Notes under the pieces: model-generated | The model's input: the letters and a program-made list of their open reading frames with translations, nothing else | Databases searched by the model: none | What the model was told of the DNA's origin: nothing | Made by a program: the position numbers and the translations under genes | From: Candidatus Poseidoniales archaeon | GTDB lineage: Archaea; Thermoplasmatota; Poseidoniia; Poseidoniales; Poseidoniaceae | Assembly (NCBI GenBank): GCA_009887135.1 | Contig: QXYA01000065.1 | Location: forward strand, 1 to 31,957 | Direction of reading: 5' to 3' | Length of the DNA stretch: 31,957 nucleotides | Part shown: one piece after another, positions 1 to 8,086 of the stretch | Numbering within the stretch: position 1 is the stretch's first letter | Layout of the letters: every line of letters begins with the position of its first letter

Positions 1-435
1 CATTCTGGACCCGTCTTCTTCAGGACGTAGTTTGAAATCTTCACGTAGACATCGTGTTACGATTTCTAAATCTTCGGCGAGATTGTTGCTTTCATTCTGA
101 GATTGGAATTTTCCAAGACCCCATCCTTCCGAAATATAGTACATTTCACGAAGAGTGGATGATTTACCATCATCGATCATGCCTTCAATGAATTCAATAA
201 CGTGCAAAGCCCGAAGCAATTGCTTTGCCGAACCGAGACTTGTTGCATCACGAATGGTTTGCTTCTTCCCATATTTGTAAACACCCAATTTTGGATCGAA
301 GCCGATGTTGTTCTTTGTCCGTACGGGCAGGGTCATAGTTGGAGGGTCACCTTTTACAATACGGTCATACATTTCACGGACAACACCGTGTAGAGCTACT
401 TTTGTTTCTTCAACAGACTTGCGTACAGCCACCAT
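1..435 (-). CDS. top6A: DNA topoisomerase VI subunit A (Spo11-like), N-terminal part, cut by window edge
   Basis: Catalytic DNA-cleaving subunit of topoisomerase VI, which with subunit B relaxes and decatenates DNA. I translated 145 residues from the ATG at 435; the reading frame stays open to position 1, so the 5' half of the CAP/Spo11 domain is here and the Toprim domain lies outside. The winged-helix motif with the active-site tyrosine is visible as STLREMYYISEGW; the Tyr pair follows the conserved Arg. The start codon shares one base with the top6B stop (TGATG), and a GGAGGTGAT Shine-Dalgarno sits just upstream inside top6B, so the two are co-transcribed and probably translationally coupled. 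GTG at 432 is an alternative first codon. Identity is secure from the motif plus neighbour. Confidence 0.93.
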   Translation of the reverse strand, partial: MVAVRKSVEETKVALHGVVREMYDRIVKGDPPTMTLPVRTKNNIGFDPKLGVYKYGKKQTIRDATSLGSAKQLLRALHVIEFIEGMIDDGKSSTLREMYYISEGWGLGKFQSQNESNNLAEDLEIVTRCLREDFKLRPEEDGSRM

Positions 436-2540
436 CAGTAATCACCTCCAAAGAGAGTTGTTTGTTTCGTTTCTCCCGAATCAGCTTCTGGATCATCTTG
501 TGTTTCGGCAGGTATTTCAGATTCAGAAACGACATCTTGCTGAACAATAAGTGGTTCTCCTTCATCTTCTTCAGCAAATTCACCATCATCTTCTTCAGAC
601 ACCTCTTCATCAAGCAATGCTTGTTCTTGGCGGCGTATTTCATCAAGGAGTTTCTCATCCATCTTCGTTGCTCCAATGACTTCTTGAGAGCCTCTGTAGA
701 AGACATCGGTTTCATTCCAATCGCCTTTTTCGATGTCACCTAGGCTGTAGGTAATCACAGTTTGAACACCTGGTTGCAGAGTTTCAAGTTTCCATGCCCA
801 TACGCCGGTCGCTTCTTTCCTTCCACCGAGTTCATTGCCGATCATTTTACCACCTTGCTTTTCAGGCCAAGTGACCAGAATTGTGTAAGAACGAGCCCTT
901 GAAGTGTAATTATACAGAACGATGTTTACATCTGTTTGCTTTGTTTCTTTATTCCATATCGTAGTTGTTTCAGCAATTACTGCCGACATAATCTTCGTAA
1001 TGGAAGCAGCGAGATCTGGGACAGGAAGTTGAAGTAACGACGCAGACTTCTCAGCAATTGCGGGAATAATATCGTTAATGAGTTCGAATTTTTCTCGAGT
1101 TTTACCCATCTTCTTCTTCTTTTCGAGATGCTTTCTCAAGCCACGGCCCATTTCTAACATCGCTTTGCGGCCTTCTTCCATAACAACTTCATTATCTGAA
1201 AGCGCTTCTTTTGCTTCTGAAGTGAATTGAACGTTCGTACTTGCAAGGTGGACGAGGATGGCTGCAGGGCCCTTGGGAACCCCTCTTCCACCGGCTTGGT
1301 CAAGACCATATTGTCGCCAATCAACGCTCTCTATCGCTTTGGTCAATAAACAGCCGCCTTGCTGGTACATGAGCGGGACTCGATTCGCAAACCGTAGAAT
1401 CTCAACAGGTTTGTCAGCAGCCATACCTTCTCCAAAGATTAACCCAACCTCAATTTGGAATGGATTCCCTTGAGTAACGCTCGGCGCTCTTGTCATAGTG
1501 GTTACGAACTTTGAGTCGATTGTTTTTGAAAGCCCTTTCTTTATCAGTAATTCTTCGATGGGGGAAAGACAAGAGGTTGGAGGGTTCAGAAGTTTGACTG
1601 GCTTGCCGCGTAGCATTCGCTCTCCTTGAAATGCTTCCAACAATGCTCGAATCTGATCTGCTTTCAGCGATTTTGGCTTCAACTTTTCTTCTAATTCTGC
1701 AACTTGACATAACTCCTTAGCAGCTCTTCCAGATACACCTGAAAAGTTTCTACGTAGGAATGTAGTCATTCGTGACTCAGAGGATTCTCCACACAACCGT
1801 TGTAGTTGGCCAAGTTCGATTCCATTTGGATGCGGCTTGATGGCTTCAACACGACCCGGTAACTTCTCTGTTACACGTGGCCAGTGATGCTCCTGTCCGT
1901 CAGGATCAATGAATAAAATATCAGCATGAGGGTTGACAATACTTGTCATACGAAGATATTGCCAAACGGATTGACGGCCTTTCTGATATTTCGCCTTCAT
2001 CGAGGTTCGGATTTTCAAACCGTGGACCTTTTCTCCCCAATCTACTCGATCCTGATTGGATTTTATAGCTTTATTTTTCCGGGTATCAAGTCCAATATCA
2101 ACAGCAACAGCAGTTGCTTCATTGGCGATTTTGGATTCAACGTGTGTGGGGTCTCCTGTTGTCAATTGTGAATACATGACGACACCGGTAATTCCGATAC
2201 CTTGTTGGCCCCGAGACTGACGGATGGCGTGAAATCGTGAACCGAAGAGGAGTTGCCCAAACACCTTCTCGATGCTTGTGCGTGGAATTCCAGGGCCATT
2301 ATCTTCTACATCGAGCTGTAGAATGTCCTTTTTGTTGTCAATTTTTGTAATTTGAACGACGATATCAGGGAGGATTCGAGCCTCTTCACAAGCGTCGAGA
2401 GCATTGTCGACAGCTTCCTTAACAGCGGTTATGAGTGCTCTTGTGAGGGTATCAAAACCAAGGAAATGCTTGTTCTTTTCAAAGAATTCTGAAATAGCGA
2501 CTTGCTTTTGATTTGCTGCCATCTTTTCTGCAATGCTCAT
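435..2540 (-). CDS. top6B: DNA topoisomerase VI subunit B (GHKL ATPase)
   Basis: ATPase subunit that dimerises on ATP binding and drives strand passage by Top6A. The 701-residue product shows the GHKL boxes in order: EAVDNALDA (about 42-50, Asn46), DNGPGIP (80-86) and GQQGIGITG (111-119). An H2TH-like stretch lies around 230-310. The transducer domain carries the switch lysine in VPKGPAAILVH (Lys423). After about 520 comes a beta-rich region like the C-terminal Ig-like domain of some euryarchaeal Top6B, then a Glu/Asp-rich tail from about 635. It is longer than crenarchaeal homologues (roughly 530 aa from memory), mainly because of this extension and tail. An in-frame stop lies a few codons upstream of ATG 2540, which fixes the start. 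The order B then A is the usual archaeal operon. Confidence 0.97.
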   Translation of the reverse strand: MSIAEKMAANQKQVAISEFFEKNKHFLGFDTLTRALITAVKEAVDNALDACEEARILPDIVVQITKIDNKKDILQLDVEDNGPGIPRTSIEKVFGQLLFGSRFHAIRQSRGQQGIGITGVVMYSQLTTGDPTHVESKIANEATAVAVDIGLDTRKNKAIKSNQDRVDWGEKVHGLKIRTSMKAKYQKGRQSVWQYLRMTSIVNPHADILFIDPDGQEHHWPRVTEKLPGRVEAIKPHPNGIELGQLQRLCGESSESRMTTFLRRNFSGVSGRAAKELCQVAELEEKLKPKSLKADQIRALLEAFQGERMLRGKPVKLLNPPTSCLSPIEELLIKKGLSKTIDSKFVTTMTRAPSVTQGNPFQIEVGLIFGEGMAADKPVEILRFANRVPLMYQQGGCLLTKAIESVDWRQYGLDQAGGRGVPKGPAAILVHLASTNVQFTSEAKEALSDNEVVMEEGRKAMLEMGRGLRKHLEKKKKMGKTREKFELINDIIPAIAEKSASLLQLPVPDLAASITKIMSAVIAETTTIWNKETKQTDVNIVLYNYTSRARSYTILVTWPEKQGGKMIGNELGGRKEATGVWAWKLETLQPGVQTVITYSLGDIEKGDWNETDVFYRGSQEVIGATKMDEKLLDEIRRQEQALLDEEVSEEDDGEFAEEDEGEPLIVQQDVVSESEIPAETQDDPEADSGETKQTTLFGGDY

Positions 2541-2661
2541 ATTGACACATCCGCCTCAGGTCCTCCTCGGTCAAAGACTTCGGGCCAGCAGGCATTCGCA
2601 TACTAATGACGAGGCTACTTGATGTTTCGGACAATTTTACACCTTGTACGCCTAAATTCAT
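2479..2661 (-). CDS. Possible small leader ORF overlapping the start of top6B
   Basis: A 60-codon frame opens at ATG 2661 and runs out of frame into the first 62 bases of top6B. It fills most of the 161-base gap between the PAP2 gene and top6B. The part before the overlap reads like a small soluble peptide (it contains KSLTEEDLRRM). A TATA-like GATATA around 2697-2702 on this strand would place transcription initiation close to 2670, so this ATG would be the first one met. No homologue is recognised and the C-terminal third is probably only forced by the top6B sequence. It may equally be untranslated leader. Confidence 0.22.
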   Translation of the reverse strand: MNLGVQGVKLSETSSSLVISMRMPAGPKSLTEEDLRRMCQYEHCRKDGSKSKASRYFRIL

Positions 2662-2685
2662 GAATTGTAAGAGTCCTCAATAATC

Positions 2686-2698
2686 AGCCTATGAGGCT
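2686..2698. promoter_or_regulatory. Inverted repeat AGCCT-3-AGGCT next to a TATA-like element upstream of top6B
   Basis: A perfect 5-base inverted repeat with a 3-base spacer lies 4 bases past the PAP2 stop codon. On the minus strand it sits directly downstream of a TATA-like GATATA (about 2697-2702). It could be an operator for the top6BA transcript or a weak hairpin ending PAP2 transcription; there is no T-run after it, which argues against an intrinsic terminator. Confidence 0.3.
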
Positions 2699-2701
2699 AT
2701 A

Positions 2702-3454
2702 TCAATTCAATATTGCATCAAATTCATCTTGAGCGTCTTTGTCCTTCAACTTCTCTAAACAAGGTTTCATCCAATATCGCCATCCAATTCCAGCGAACAT
2801 GATTGCAGTGGCAACATCCCAGATGTAATGCTGCTTTACGACCATCGTGGAAGCTACTAAGAGGAGCCAAGAGATCAACAATATGGTATGAAGTACCTTT
2901 AATCGATTCGAATCTGGAGGGAACCAATATCGTAGCACTAAGACAACTTGCATGCTCTGGACAATGTGAAGAGATGGCCAGGAATTCCATGGCGTGTCAA
3001 TGACGTGCATTAGGACATAGAAAGGTTCCCAAACAGTCCCCTCAGTATCGACAACAAGATGGCGCAAATCGATTTCAACCGGAAATAAAAAGAAGATTAG
3101 GAAAACAATCCCGCAAGAAATTAACATCATTTGATGGAAAATAATATTTTGTCTCCACATAATTTTGTTTTTGCTTCCGAGAAAAGCAGCTGCTGGATAA
3201 TAGAGGTATAGCGTAAGATAAGGGACGATCATCCAAGCCCAAAAAACCAGGTCAAGATCGTATTGAGTTGATGGATCGAATGCAGCCCAATCCCGTAGAG
3301 AGGTTAGATGGTTAATGACTGCATAAGGAATTGCGGCAAAGAGAATCATCACACCCACGAGAGCATAAGAAACACGCCGCCCATTCATACTCAGACGATT
3401 CTGCCAATGAGAGCGCCAGATCTTCCAAGGGCTCGACCCCCATGTCAAGGACAT
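2702..3454 (-). CDS. PAP2-superfamily integral membrane phosphatase/transferase (AUR1-like)
   Basis: Membrane enzyme of the PAP2 (acid phosphatase/haloperoxidase) fold, 250 residues with about six hydrophobic segments. The C2 motif is NSWPSLHIVQS (catalytic His163) and the C3 motif is KQHYIWDV (His209, Asp213); spacing and the PSLH form resemble the PAP2_3 / inositol-phosphorylceramide-synthase-like branch rather than bacterial PSGH enzymes. Members dephosphorylate lipid or polyprenyl phosphates or move phospho-head groups between lipids at the membrane surface; the substrate here cannot be read from sequence. The C-terminal tail after residue 230 is charged and probably cytoplasmic. It lies between the aconitase-like gene and top6B, with no functional link to either evident. 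Confidence 0.82.
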   Translation of the reverse strand: MSLTWGSSPWKIWRSHWQNRLSMNGRRVSYALVGVMILFAAIPYAVINHLTSLRDWAAFDPSTQYDLDLVFWAWMIVPYLTLYLYYPAAAFLGSKNKIMWRQNIIFHQMMLISCGIVFLIFFLFPVEIDLRHLVVDTEGTVWEPFYVLMHVIDTPWNSWPSLHIVQSMQVVLVLRYWFPPDSNRLKVLHTILLISWLLLVASTMVVKQHYIWDVATAIMFAGIGWRYWMKPCLEKLKDKDAQDEFDAILN

Positions 3455-3481
3455 TAGTTGGCGTCAAATATAGGGGGCTGT

Positions 3482-3489
3482 AAATATTA
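3482..3489 (-). promoter_or_regulatory. TATA-like element for the PAP2 gene
   Basis: The minus strand reads ATAATATTTA here, centred about 31 bases before the ATG at 3454. That spacing suits an archaeal TATA box giving a very short or absent leader. A second AT-rich stretch at 3466-3472 is too close to the start codon. Visual assignment only. Confidence 0.3.
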
Positions 3490-3505
3490 TGTCTTGGAGG
3501 TGACT

Positions 3506-5485
3506 TTACAACGCATGTTCTTTCCATGAATCAATTTGCCCAGTAAACGCACTCATAGCCACAGTTAGGGGGCTTGCAAGATACAGTTTCCCCGGCCCAG
3601 AACGGCCTTGGAAATTTCGATTAATTGCAGAAACTGTGACTTGGTCTGGAGTCATAGAAACCCCTGGGCCAGCTCCGATACAAGCACCACACCCGGGATC
3701 GATAAGGTTGACACCAACATCGAGGAAAAGTTGATGCCAGCCCTTTGAAACTGCAACATCTTTGACAACACCTGAACCATATTGGATGTAGAATTCAACA
3801 CCATCTCGAACAGTTAGGCCAGAATCTTTTGCAGCCTGACAGACTTGAGCATAGTAGGCAATATCGTCTATTTTCCCCGCAGTACAAGAGCCACCGTAAG
3901 CAATATCGATCGATACATCTCCGATTTCATCGACGTATGCTCCGTTCGTCGGATCACTCGGGATTCCCTCGTCTGGATTTCCAGGGTGTGCAACCATTGG
4001 GCGGATAGAAGAGAGGTCGATATGGTGGACTCCACCGTGATACACAGCTCCTTCATCAGGAGCTACTGCTCGCTGTCTCTGTTGAATCATATTGAGGTGA
4101 GGCATTCGCATTTCCATCCAATTGAACAGAACATCATCCGCTTCACAAATCCCAGTTCTTGCCGAGCATTCAGTAGCCATGTTGCACAATGTTGCTCGTT
4201 CATCTGCTGAAAGAGAGTTCAGGCCAGGCCCTCCAAATTCCATTGAGCGGTTTAATGTCAGTTCTTTTCGAGCATGGTCTGCGAGAATAAAGAGGATAAC
4301 GTCCTTTGCGGTGCAACCATCGTTTAATGATCCTGAAAATTCGAAGCGGATTGATTCTGGAACTTTAACAAACGTAAAACCTGCAGATACGAGATTTGCA
4401 TATTCGGTAGCTCCAACACCCCAAGTCAACGCATTCGATGCGCCACCCATACAGGTGTGGGAATCTGTAGCTTGGATGAAATCCGAGACTTCGATGAATT
4501 CTTCGCGGGCAACCTGATGGCAAATTCCTGGTGATACGCCATCGACAGCAGAATAATCTCGAACCCCAGTATGCTTTTGGAATTCGTTTTGTAGTCTTCT
4601 CAGAGTTTCGACCTTATCCATAAATGGAACAAATTTTGGATTGTGATGGGCATATAACAAGTGGTCTTCAAAGACACCGAACTTCTTCGGATTCATGAGC
4701 TGATACTCATCGCCGTATGTTTCTTGGAGGAATGTATGCACTTGGGCGGTGGTGAATTCATGAGAATAGCCGCCTTGAACTTGAGCAATAACAGGGTCCT
4801 GGGGCTGGACACATGCACCTTCAGGTTGGCCAACAAGATTTCGAGCAATGATTTTTTCTGCCATGGTCATAGGTCGTTGTTCACTTGATAATTCTGGCAG
4901 AGAGAGCCTACCCTCTTTCAACTGCTTAGAGAATTCAAATAATCCTCCAGATTCAAGGATAAGTGCAGTTACTTCATCGTATTGTTGTGTGAATTCCTCT
5001 AATTGAAGCGTCTCCCCATCCTGTAATCGCTTGAGCATTTCATGGTCGCCCATCAATTGTCCAAGGTTGATGTTGTTTCGTTCATGAATCGGTGCAAAGG
5101 AGGCAGCAATTACAATTCGTATACCTGCCCAGCGTTCGCATTGAGCAGCAGTTTCTCGACTAGACCCAGTGCCCTTTCGTTGTCCTGATACGATGACTTC
5201 AAATCCACCATCGATCAACGCATCTTCATTGAATACGCGGATGCCGTTTTGCATGAGACCTGCATATGCATTTTTTGCAATCATTGCAGGGTCGTGATCA
5301 AAACATACCCAAGCGGGCGTCATCACATCTGTGTTGATATCGTCAAGAAGATCTCCGATATCCAAATCTTCCATTCGAAGATTTAGCCCCTCATACAACT
5401 GTTTTCGGATAAGATCGAGATCCTTGGTAAGGAATAGAATTCTCTTTCCGGCTGTTAGAGAAACTTCACTTGCCATCCCTGCCAT
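3506..5485 (-). CDS. Aconitase-superfamily hydro-lyase, single chain, swivel domain first
   Basis: [4Fe-4S] dehydratase interconverting hydroxy-acid isomers (aconitase, isopropylmalate isomerase or homoaconitase type). The N-terminal third is the LeuD-like swivel domain, with DDINTD and GTGSSRETA. The catalytic part follows, with GICHQVAREEF and TDSHTCMGG and the cluster cysteines in GGSCTAG and GCGACIG. So the small-subunit domain precedes the large one, as in bacterial AcnB but without a HEAT domain, while the catalytic motifs look LeuC-like. Reading upstream reaches only a TTG at 5548, which would fall near the predicted transcription start; ATG 5485 (659 aa, preceded by GGGGATGAC) is preferred, and ATG 5476 is possible. 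Substrate is uncertain; a TCA-cycle aconitase role is a reasonable guess. Confidence 0.85.
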   Translation of the reverse strand: MAGMASEVSLTAGKRILFLTKDLDLIRKQLYEGLNLRMEDLDIGDLLDDINTDVMTPAWVCFDHDPAMIAKNAYAGLMQNGIRVFNEDALIDGGFEVIVSGQRKGTGSSRETAAQCERWAGIRIVIAASFAPIHERNNINLGQLMGDHEMLKRLQDGETLQLEEFTQQYDEVTALILESGGLFEFSKQLKEGRLSLPELSSEQRPMTMAEKIIARNLVGQPEGACVQPQDPVIAQVQGGYSHEFTTAQVHTFLQETYGDEYQLMNPKKFGVFEDHLLYAHHNPKFVPFMDKVETLRRLQNEFQKHTGVRDYSAVDGVSPGICHQVAREEFIEVSDFIQATDSHTCMGGASNALTWGVGATEYANLVSAGFTFVKVPESIRFEFSGSLNDGCTAKDVILFILADHARKELTLNRSMEFGGPGLNSLSADERATLCNMATECSARTGICEADDVLFNWMEMRMPHLNMIQQRQRAVAPDEGAVYHGGVHHIDLSSIRPMVAHPGNPDEGIPSDPTNGAYVDEIGDVSIDIAYGGSCTAGKIDDIAYYAQVCQAAKDSGLTVRDGVEFYIQYGSGVVKDVAVSKGWHQLFLDVGVNLIDPGCGACIGAGPGVSMTPDQVTVSAINRNFQGRSGPGKLYLASPLTVAMSAFTGQIDSWKEHAL

Positions 5486-5570
5486 GTCATCCCCAAATCT
5501 TCTCAGAAGGCTTTGGTGTTTAACCAATTCGTTGCTTACGCCTCTCAAACGAAAAAGTACTAGAGGGAAA

Positions 5571-5583
5571 GGTTTAAAAAACC
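5571..5583. promoter_or_regulatory. Shared near-palindromic TATA element between TFB and the aconitase-like gene
   Basis: GGTTTAAAAAACC is the only strong A/T box in the short region between two divergent genes and reads almost the same on both strands. Placing initiation about 26 bases away gives leaders of about 33 bases for TFB (start 5636) and about 65 bases for the aconitase-like gene (start 5485). It could serve as a bidirectional TATA box; strand bias would then depend on flanking BRE bases. Confidence 0.5.
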
Positions 5584-5635
5584 CATTCTAATCGTTCAAA
5601 TAACTGTTTCTAAATCTACATACGAGGTGGATACC

Positions 5636-6562
5636 ATGGATGATCAGCAAGTTGAAGATATTGTAAAGTGCCCGGAATGCGGCAGCAGAAGCCTAACGCG
5701 AGACGAAACCCGTGGGGAAGTAACCTGTGATGACTGTGGTCTTGTACTCGAAGACAACGTTATCGATCAAGGTGCTGAATGGCGTGTTTTCTCTCCAGAA
5801 CAAGGAGACCAAAGAGCACGTACCGGTGCACCAATGACCGTCATGCTCCACGACAAAGGTCTGTCGACAGACATTGATTGGCAAAACAAAGATTACTCTG
5901 GAAAGACCATCAACTCTCGTTACCGTTCTCAATTCTATCGAATGCGTAAGTGGCAGAAGCGAAGCCGTGTAAGTAACGCAACAGAGCGTAACCTTGCAAT
6001 GGCTCTTGCTGAGCTTGACCGAATGGCAAGCCGTCTCGAACTTCCTAAGACTGTTCGTGAAGCAGCAGCCGTCAATTACAAGAAAGCAGTCGATAAGAGA
6101 CTCATTCGTGGAAGATCAATCGAAGGAGTCGCTGCAGCATCTCTCTATGCTGCGTGCAGGCAATGTGGTGTTCCAAGAACACTCGATGAAATTGGACAAG
6201 CATCTCGAACAGGCCGTAAAGAAATTGGCCGAACCTACCGTTTCATGGTACGTGAACTCAAGATGAAAATCATGCCAACTGGTCCTGAAGATTACATCTC
6301 AAGATTCTGCTCTGGACTTGGTCTTGATTCCGAAGTTGAAGCTAAGGCGTACGAATTGATCAAGGCAGCTCAAGAAAAGGAATTGACAAGCGGCCGTGGA
6401 CCAACAGGTATCGCTGCATCGATTATTTACATCGCTTCCGTTCTATGCGGAAAGCGTAGGACTCAACGTGAAGTGGCAGAAGTTGCTGGTGTTACTGAGG
6501 TTACGATTCGAAACCGATACAAGGAATTGATTCAGAATCTGAACATCGAACTTGATATCTGA
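5636..6562 (+). CDS. tfb: Transcription initiation factor B (TFB)
   Basis: Archaeal TFIIB homologue that binds TBP-DNA at the BRE and recruits RNA polymerase. The 308-residue protein has an N-terminal zinc ribbon with Cys12, Cys15, Cys31 and Cys34 (CPEC and CDDC), then the B-reader/linker region (about 40-110), then two cyclin-like repeats (about 113-200 and 207-300). The second repeat contains TSGRGPTGIAASIIYIA and a helix-turn-helix near REVAEVAGVTEVTIRNRY that contacts the BRE. The ATG at 5636 is chosen over a GTG at 5627 because the Shine-Dalgarno GAGGTG (5624-5629) lies 6 bases ahead of it and overlaps the GTG. Length and motifs are complete, so this is a standard functional TFB. Confidence 0.96.
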   Translation: MDDQQVEDIVKCPECGSRSLTRDETRGEVTCDDCGLVLEDNVIDQGAEWRVFSPEQGDQRARTGAPMTVMLHDKGLSTDIDWQNKDYSGKTINSRYRSQFYRMRKWQKRSRVSNATERNLAMALAELDRMASRLELPKTVREAAAVNYKKAVDKRLIRGRSIEGVAAASLYAACRQCGVPRTLDEIGQASRTGRKEIGRTYRFMVRELKMKIMPTGPEDYISRFCSGLGLDSEVEAKAYELIKAAQEKELTSGRGPTGIAASIIYIASVLCGKRRTQREVAEVAGVTEVTIRNRYKELIQNLNIELDI

Positions 6563-6579
6563 TCAGAAGAGGGTTCTCG

Positions 6580-8058
6580 ATGAGTAAGAGTCGGGATATC
6601 ATTGCGGAAGCCACATTTGAAGTGGTTGCTACGCAAATGGTTGAAGCATTGGAACGTGGAACACTGAATTGGCCACTTCCTAATCCGCCAATAACAGATC
6701 CTGATTTCCCTGTTCGAATGCCTGAGCGAGATCAGGATCTCATCTCTCAAGGTTTGTCAATGCTCCATGCAGATGTAGGAATGTTTGATCGTCATCTTGT
6801 AACAATTGTAGATTTGATTGTTCCACATCGAATGAATTTGAGCGATGACCCATTTGAAATACATCAAAAGTGGCTTGGCCGTCGGACCAACGATGTTTCT
6901 CAACGTATGTTGTTCTGTATCGCTACTGATTGGCTTGCACAAGCCTTTGACACATCTGCTCCGAATACTGACCGATGGTGGCTTGCAATTGCTCTTATCA
7001 ATGGATTAGCAACTGTTCCTTACGGACAACCAATTCACCAAGGCTATCACCTCATAGAATCAGTAGCGCTTGCTGAACGACCGGGGACCTGGCATACTCA
7101 ACCCGAGGATGGCCCACAAAACTTAGGCTGGAATCCTCATGCAGTTGTACCAAGAACAACCTCTGTTATTGCCCACGATGCTGGCGTTGATGCTGCACGT
7201 TGGCTTCTCGATCAACTTGAGAACGACGTTCTTGAACGCCGGCTCCTTCTGATGGAATGGGTGCGATTACTCTTGGAAAGACCAGCATTAATCGAACCTC
7301 TCGGCTTGTTTGAACTTCTTGAAAGAAGAGCAAATGATGAGCATGAAGAAGTTGCTTCAAAGGTTGTTATGTGCCTCGCAAAACTGGTCGAGAACGATCA
7401 AGAGCGCGGCTTAGCAATCGCTAAAGCACTCCACGCAAGGAAAGAATTACTCCTTCGACGTTCAATGGCAGATGTTCTAACCCGCTTGTTTAGACGCGTA
7501 GGCTGGGATGCAGTGCCGTTCTTGGATTCTATGCTTCAAGATGAAGATGAAAGCGTTCTTGCAGCAGCATCAGCAACTGTCGGGGATTTAAAATTCCTTG
7601 ATGAAAACGCCTGGGCAGACCGCCTTCAAGAACTCCACGAACACAATTCTTCTATTGTCCGAAGAAACATCGTCATCAGTTTACGAGACTATGTGCAGCA
7701 ATTCCCTGATGATGAACGGAAACTCATTCCATCTCTTTGGAATGATGGTGACGAAGTCGTTCAAATCCGTCTTCGAGAATTGTTGATGCGAATGGATGAG
7801 ATTGACCCAATACGATTATCTAAGCATATTCCACTCCTCAGGGAAGATCGACTACAAGCACTTTGGGATTCTATGGATGCTCGTCGTGATGAGCGCAGTA
7901 CTCTGTGGAGAGAGTGGCTTGCTGGTGAGAGTGAAGTACCTGAACCAATCGAAATACTCTCTGAAACACATGTTAGTTCAGGTGAAGAACCAACAGAGTT
8001 ACCTGATCTCAATGACGCTTTGGATATGCTCGATGATACCTTAGGATATCTCGATTAG
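6580..8058 (+). CDS. HEAT-like helical-repeat protein downstream of TFB
   Basis: Unnamed 492-residue soluble protein. From about residue 200 onward it consists of repeated amphipathic helix pairs of roughly 35-40 residues, with patterns such as HEEVASKVVMCLAKLVEN, DESVLAAASATVGDLKF and DEVVQIRLRELLMRM, typical of HEAT repeats (protein-protein scaffolds). The first 200 residues are helical but less regular. The tail after about 445 is acidic and probably disordered. It begins 17 bases after the TFB stop with a weak GAGGG leader, so it is most likely co-transcribed with TFB. No catalytic motif is seen. A role in transcription or its regulation is inferred only from the operon position. Confidence 0.72.
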   Translation: MSKSRDIIAEATFEVVATQMVEALERGTLNWPLPNPPITDPDFPVRMPERDQDLISQGLSMLHADVGMFDRHLVTIVDLIVPHRMNLSDDPFEIHQKWLGRRTNDVSQRMLFCIATDWLAQAFDTSAPNTDRWWLAIALINGLATVPYGQPIHQGYHLIESVALAERPGTWHTQPEDGPQNLGWNPHAVVPRTTSVIAHDAGVDAARWLLDQLENDVLERRLLLMEWVRLLLERPALIEPLGLFELLERRANDEHEEVASKVVMCLAKLVENDQERGLAIAKALHARKELLLRRSMADVLTRLFRRVGWDAVPFLDSMLQDEDESVLAAASATVGDLKFLDENAWADRLQELHEHNSSIVRRNIVISLRDYVQQFPDDERKLIPSLWNDGDEVVQIRLRELLMRMDEIDPIRLSKHIPLLREDRLQALWDSMDARRDERSTLWREWLAGESEVPEPIEILSETHVSSGEEPTELPDLNDALDMLDDTLGYLD

Positions 8059-8086
8059 TGTTTTCACAATACTGCGACACCCTCAT

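Noticed and set aside
410..739. A 109-codon minus-strand frame overlapping the 3' end of top6B (and a plus-strand frame at 339-743)
   Set aside because: Both lie inside well-supported topoisomerase VI coding sequence; they are Lys/Met- or Phe/Ser-rich by-products of the acidic tail codons.
3486..5548. TTG start at 5548 for the aconitase-like gene, and a GGAGGTGAC string near 3496 on the plus strand
   Set aside because: The TTG start would lie almost at the predicted transcription start, and ATG 5485 is available. The plus-strand string precedes no plus-strand gene.
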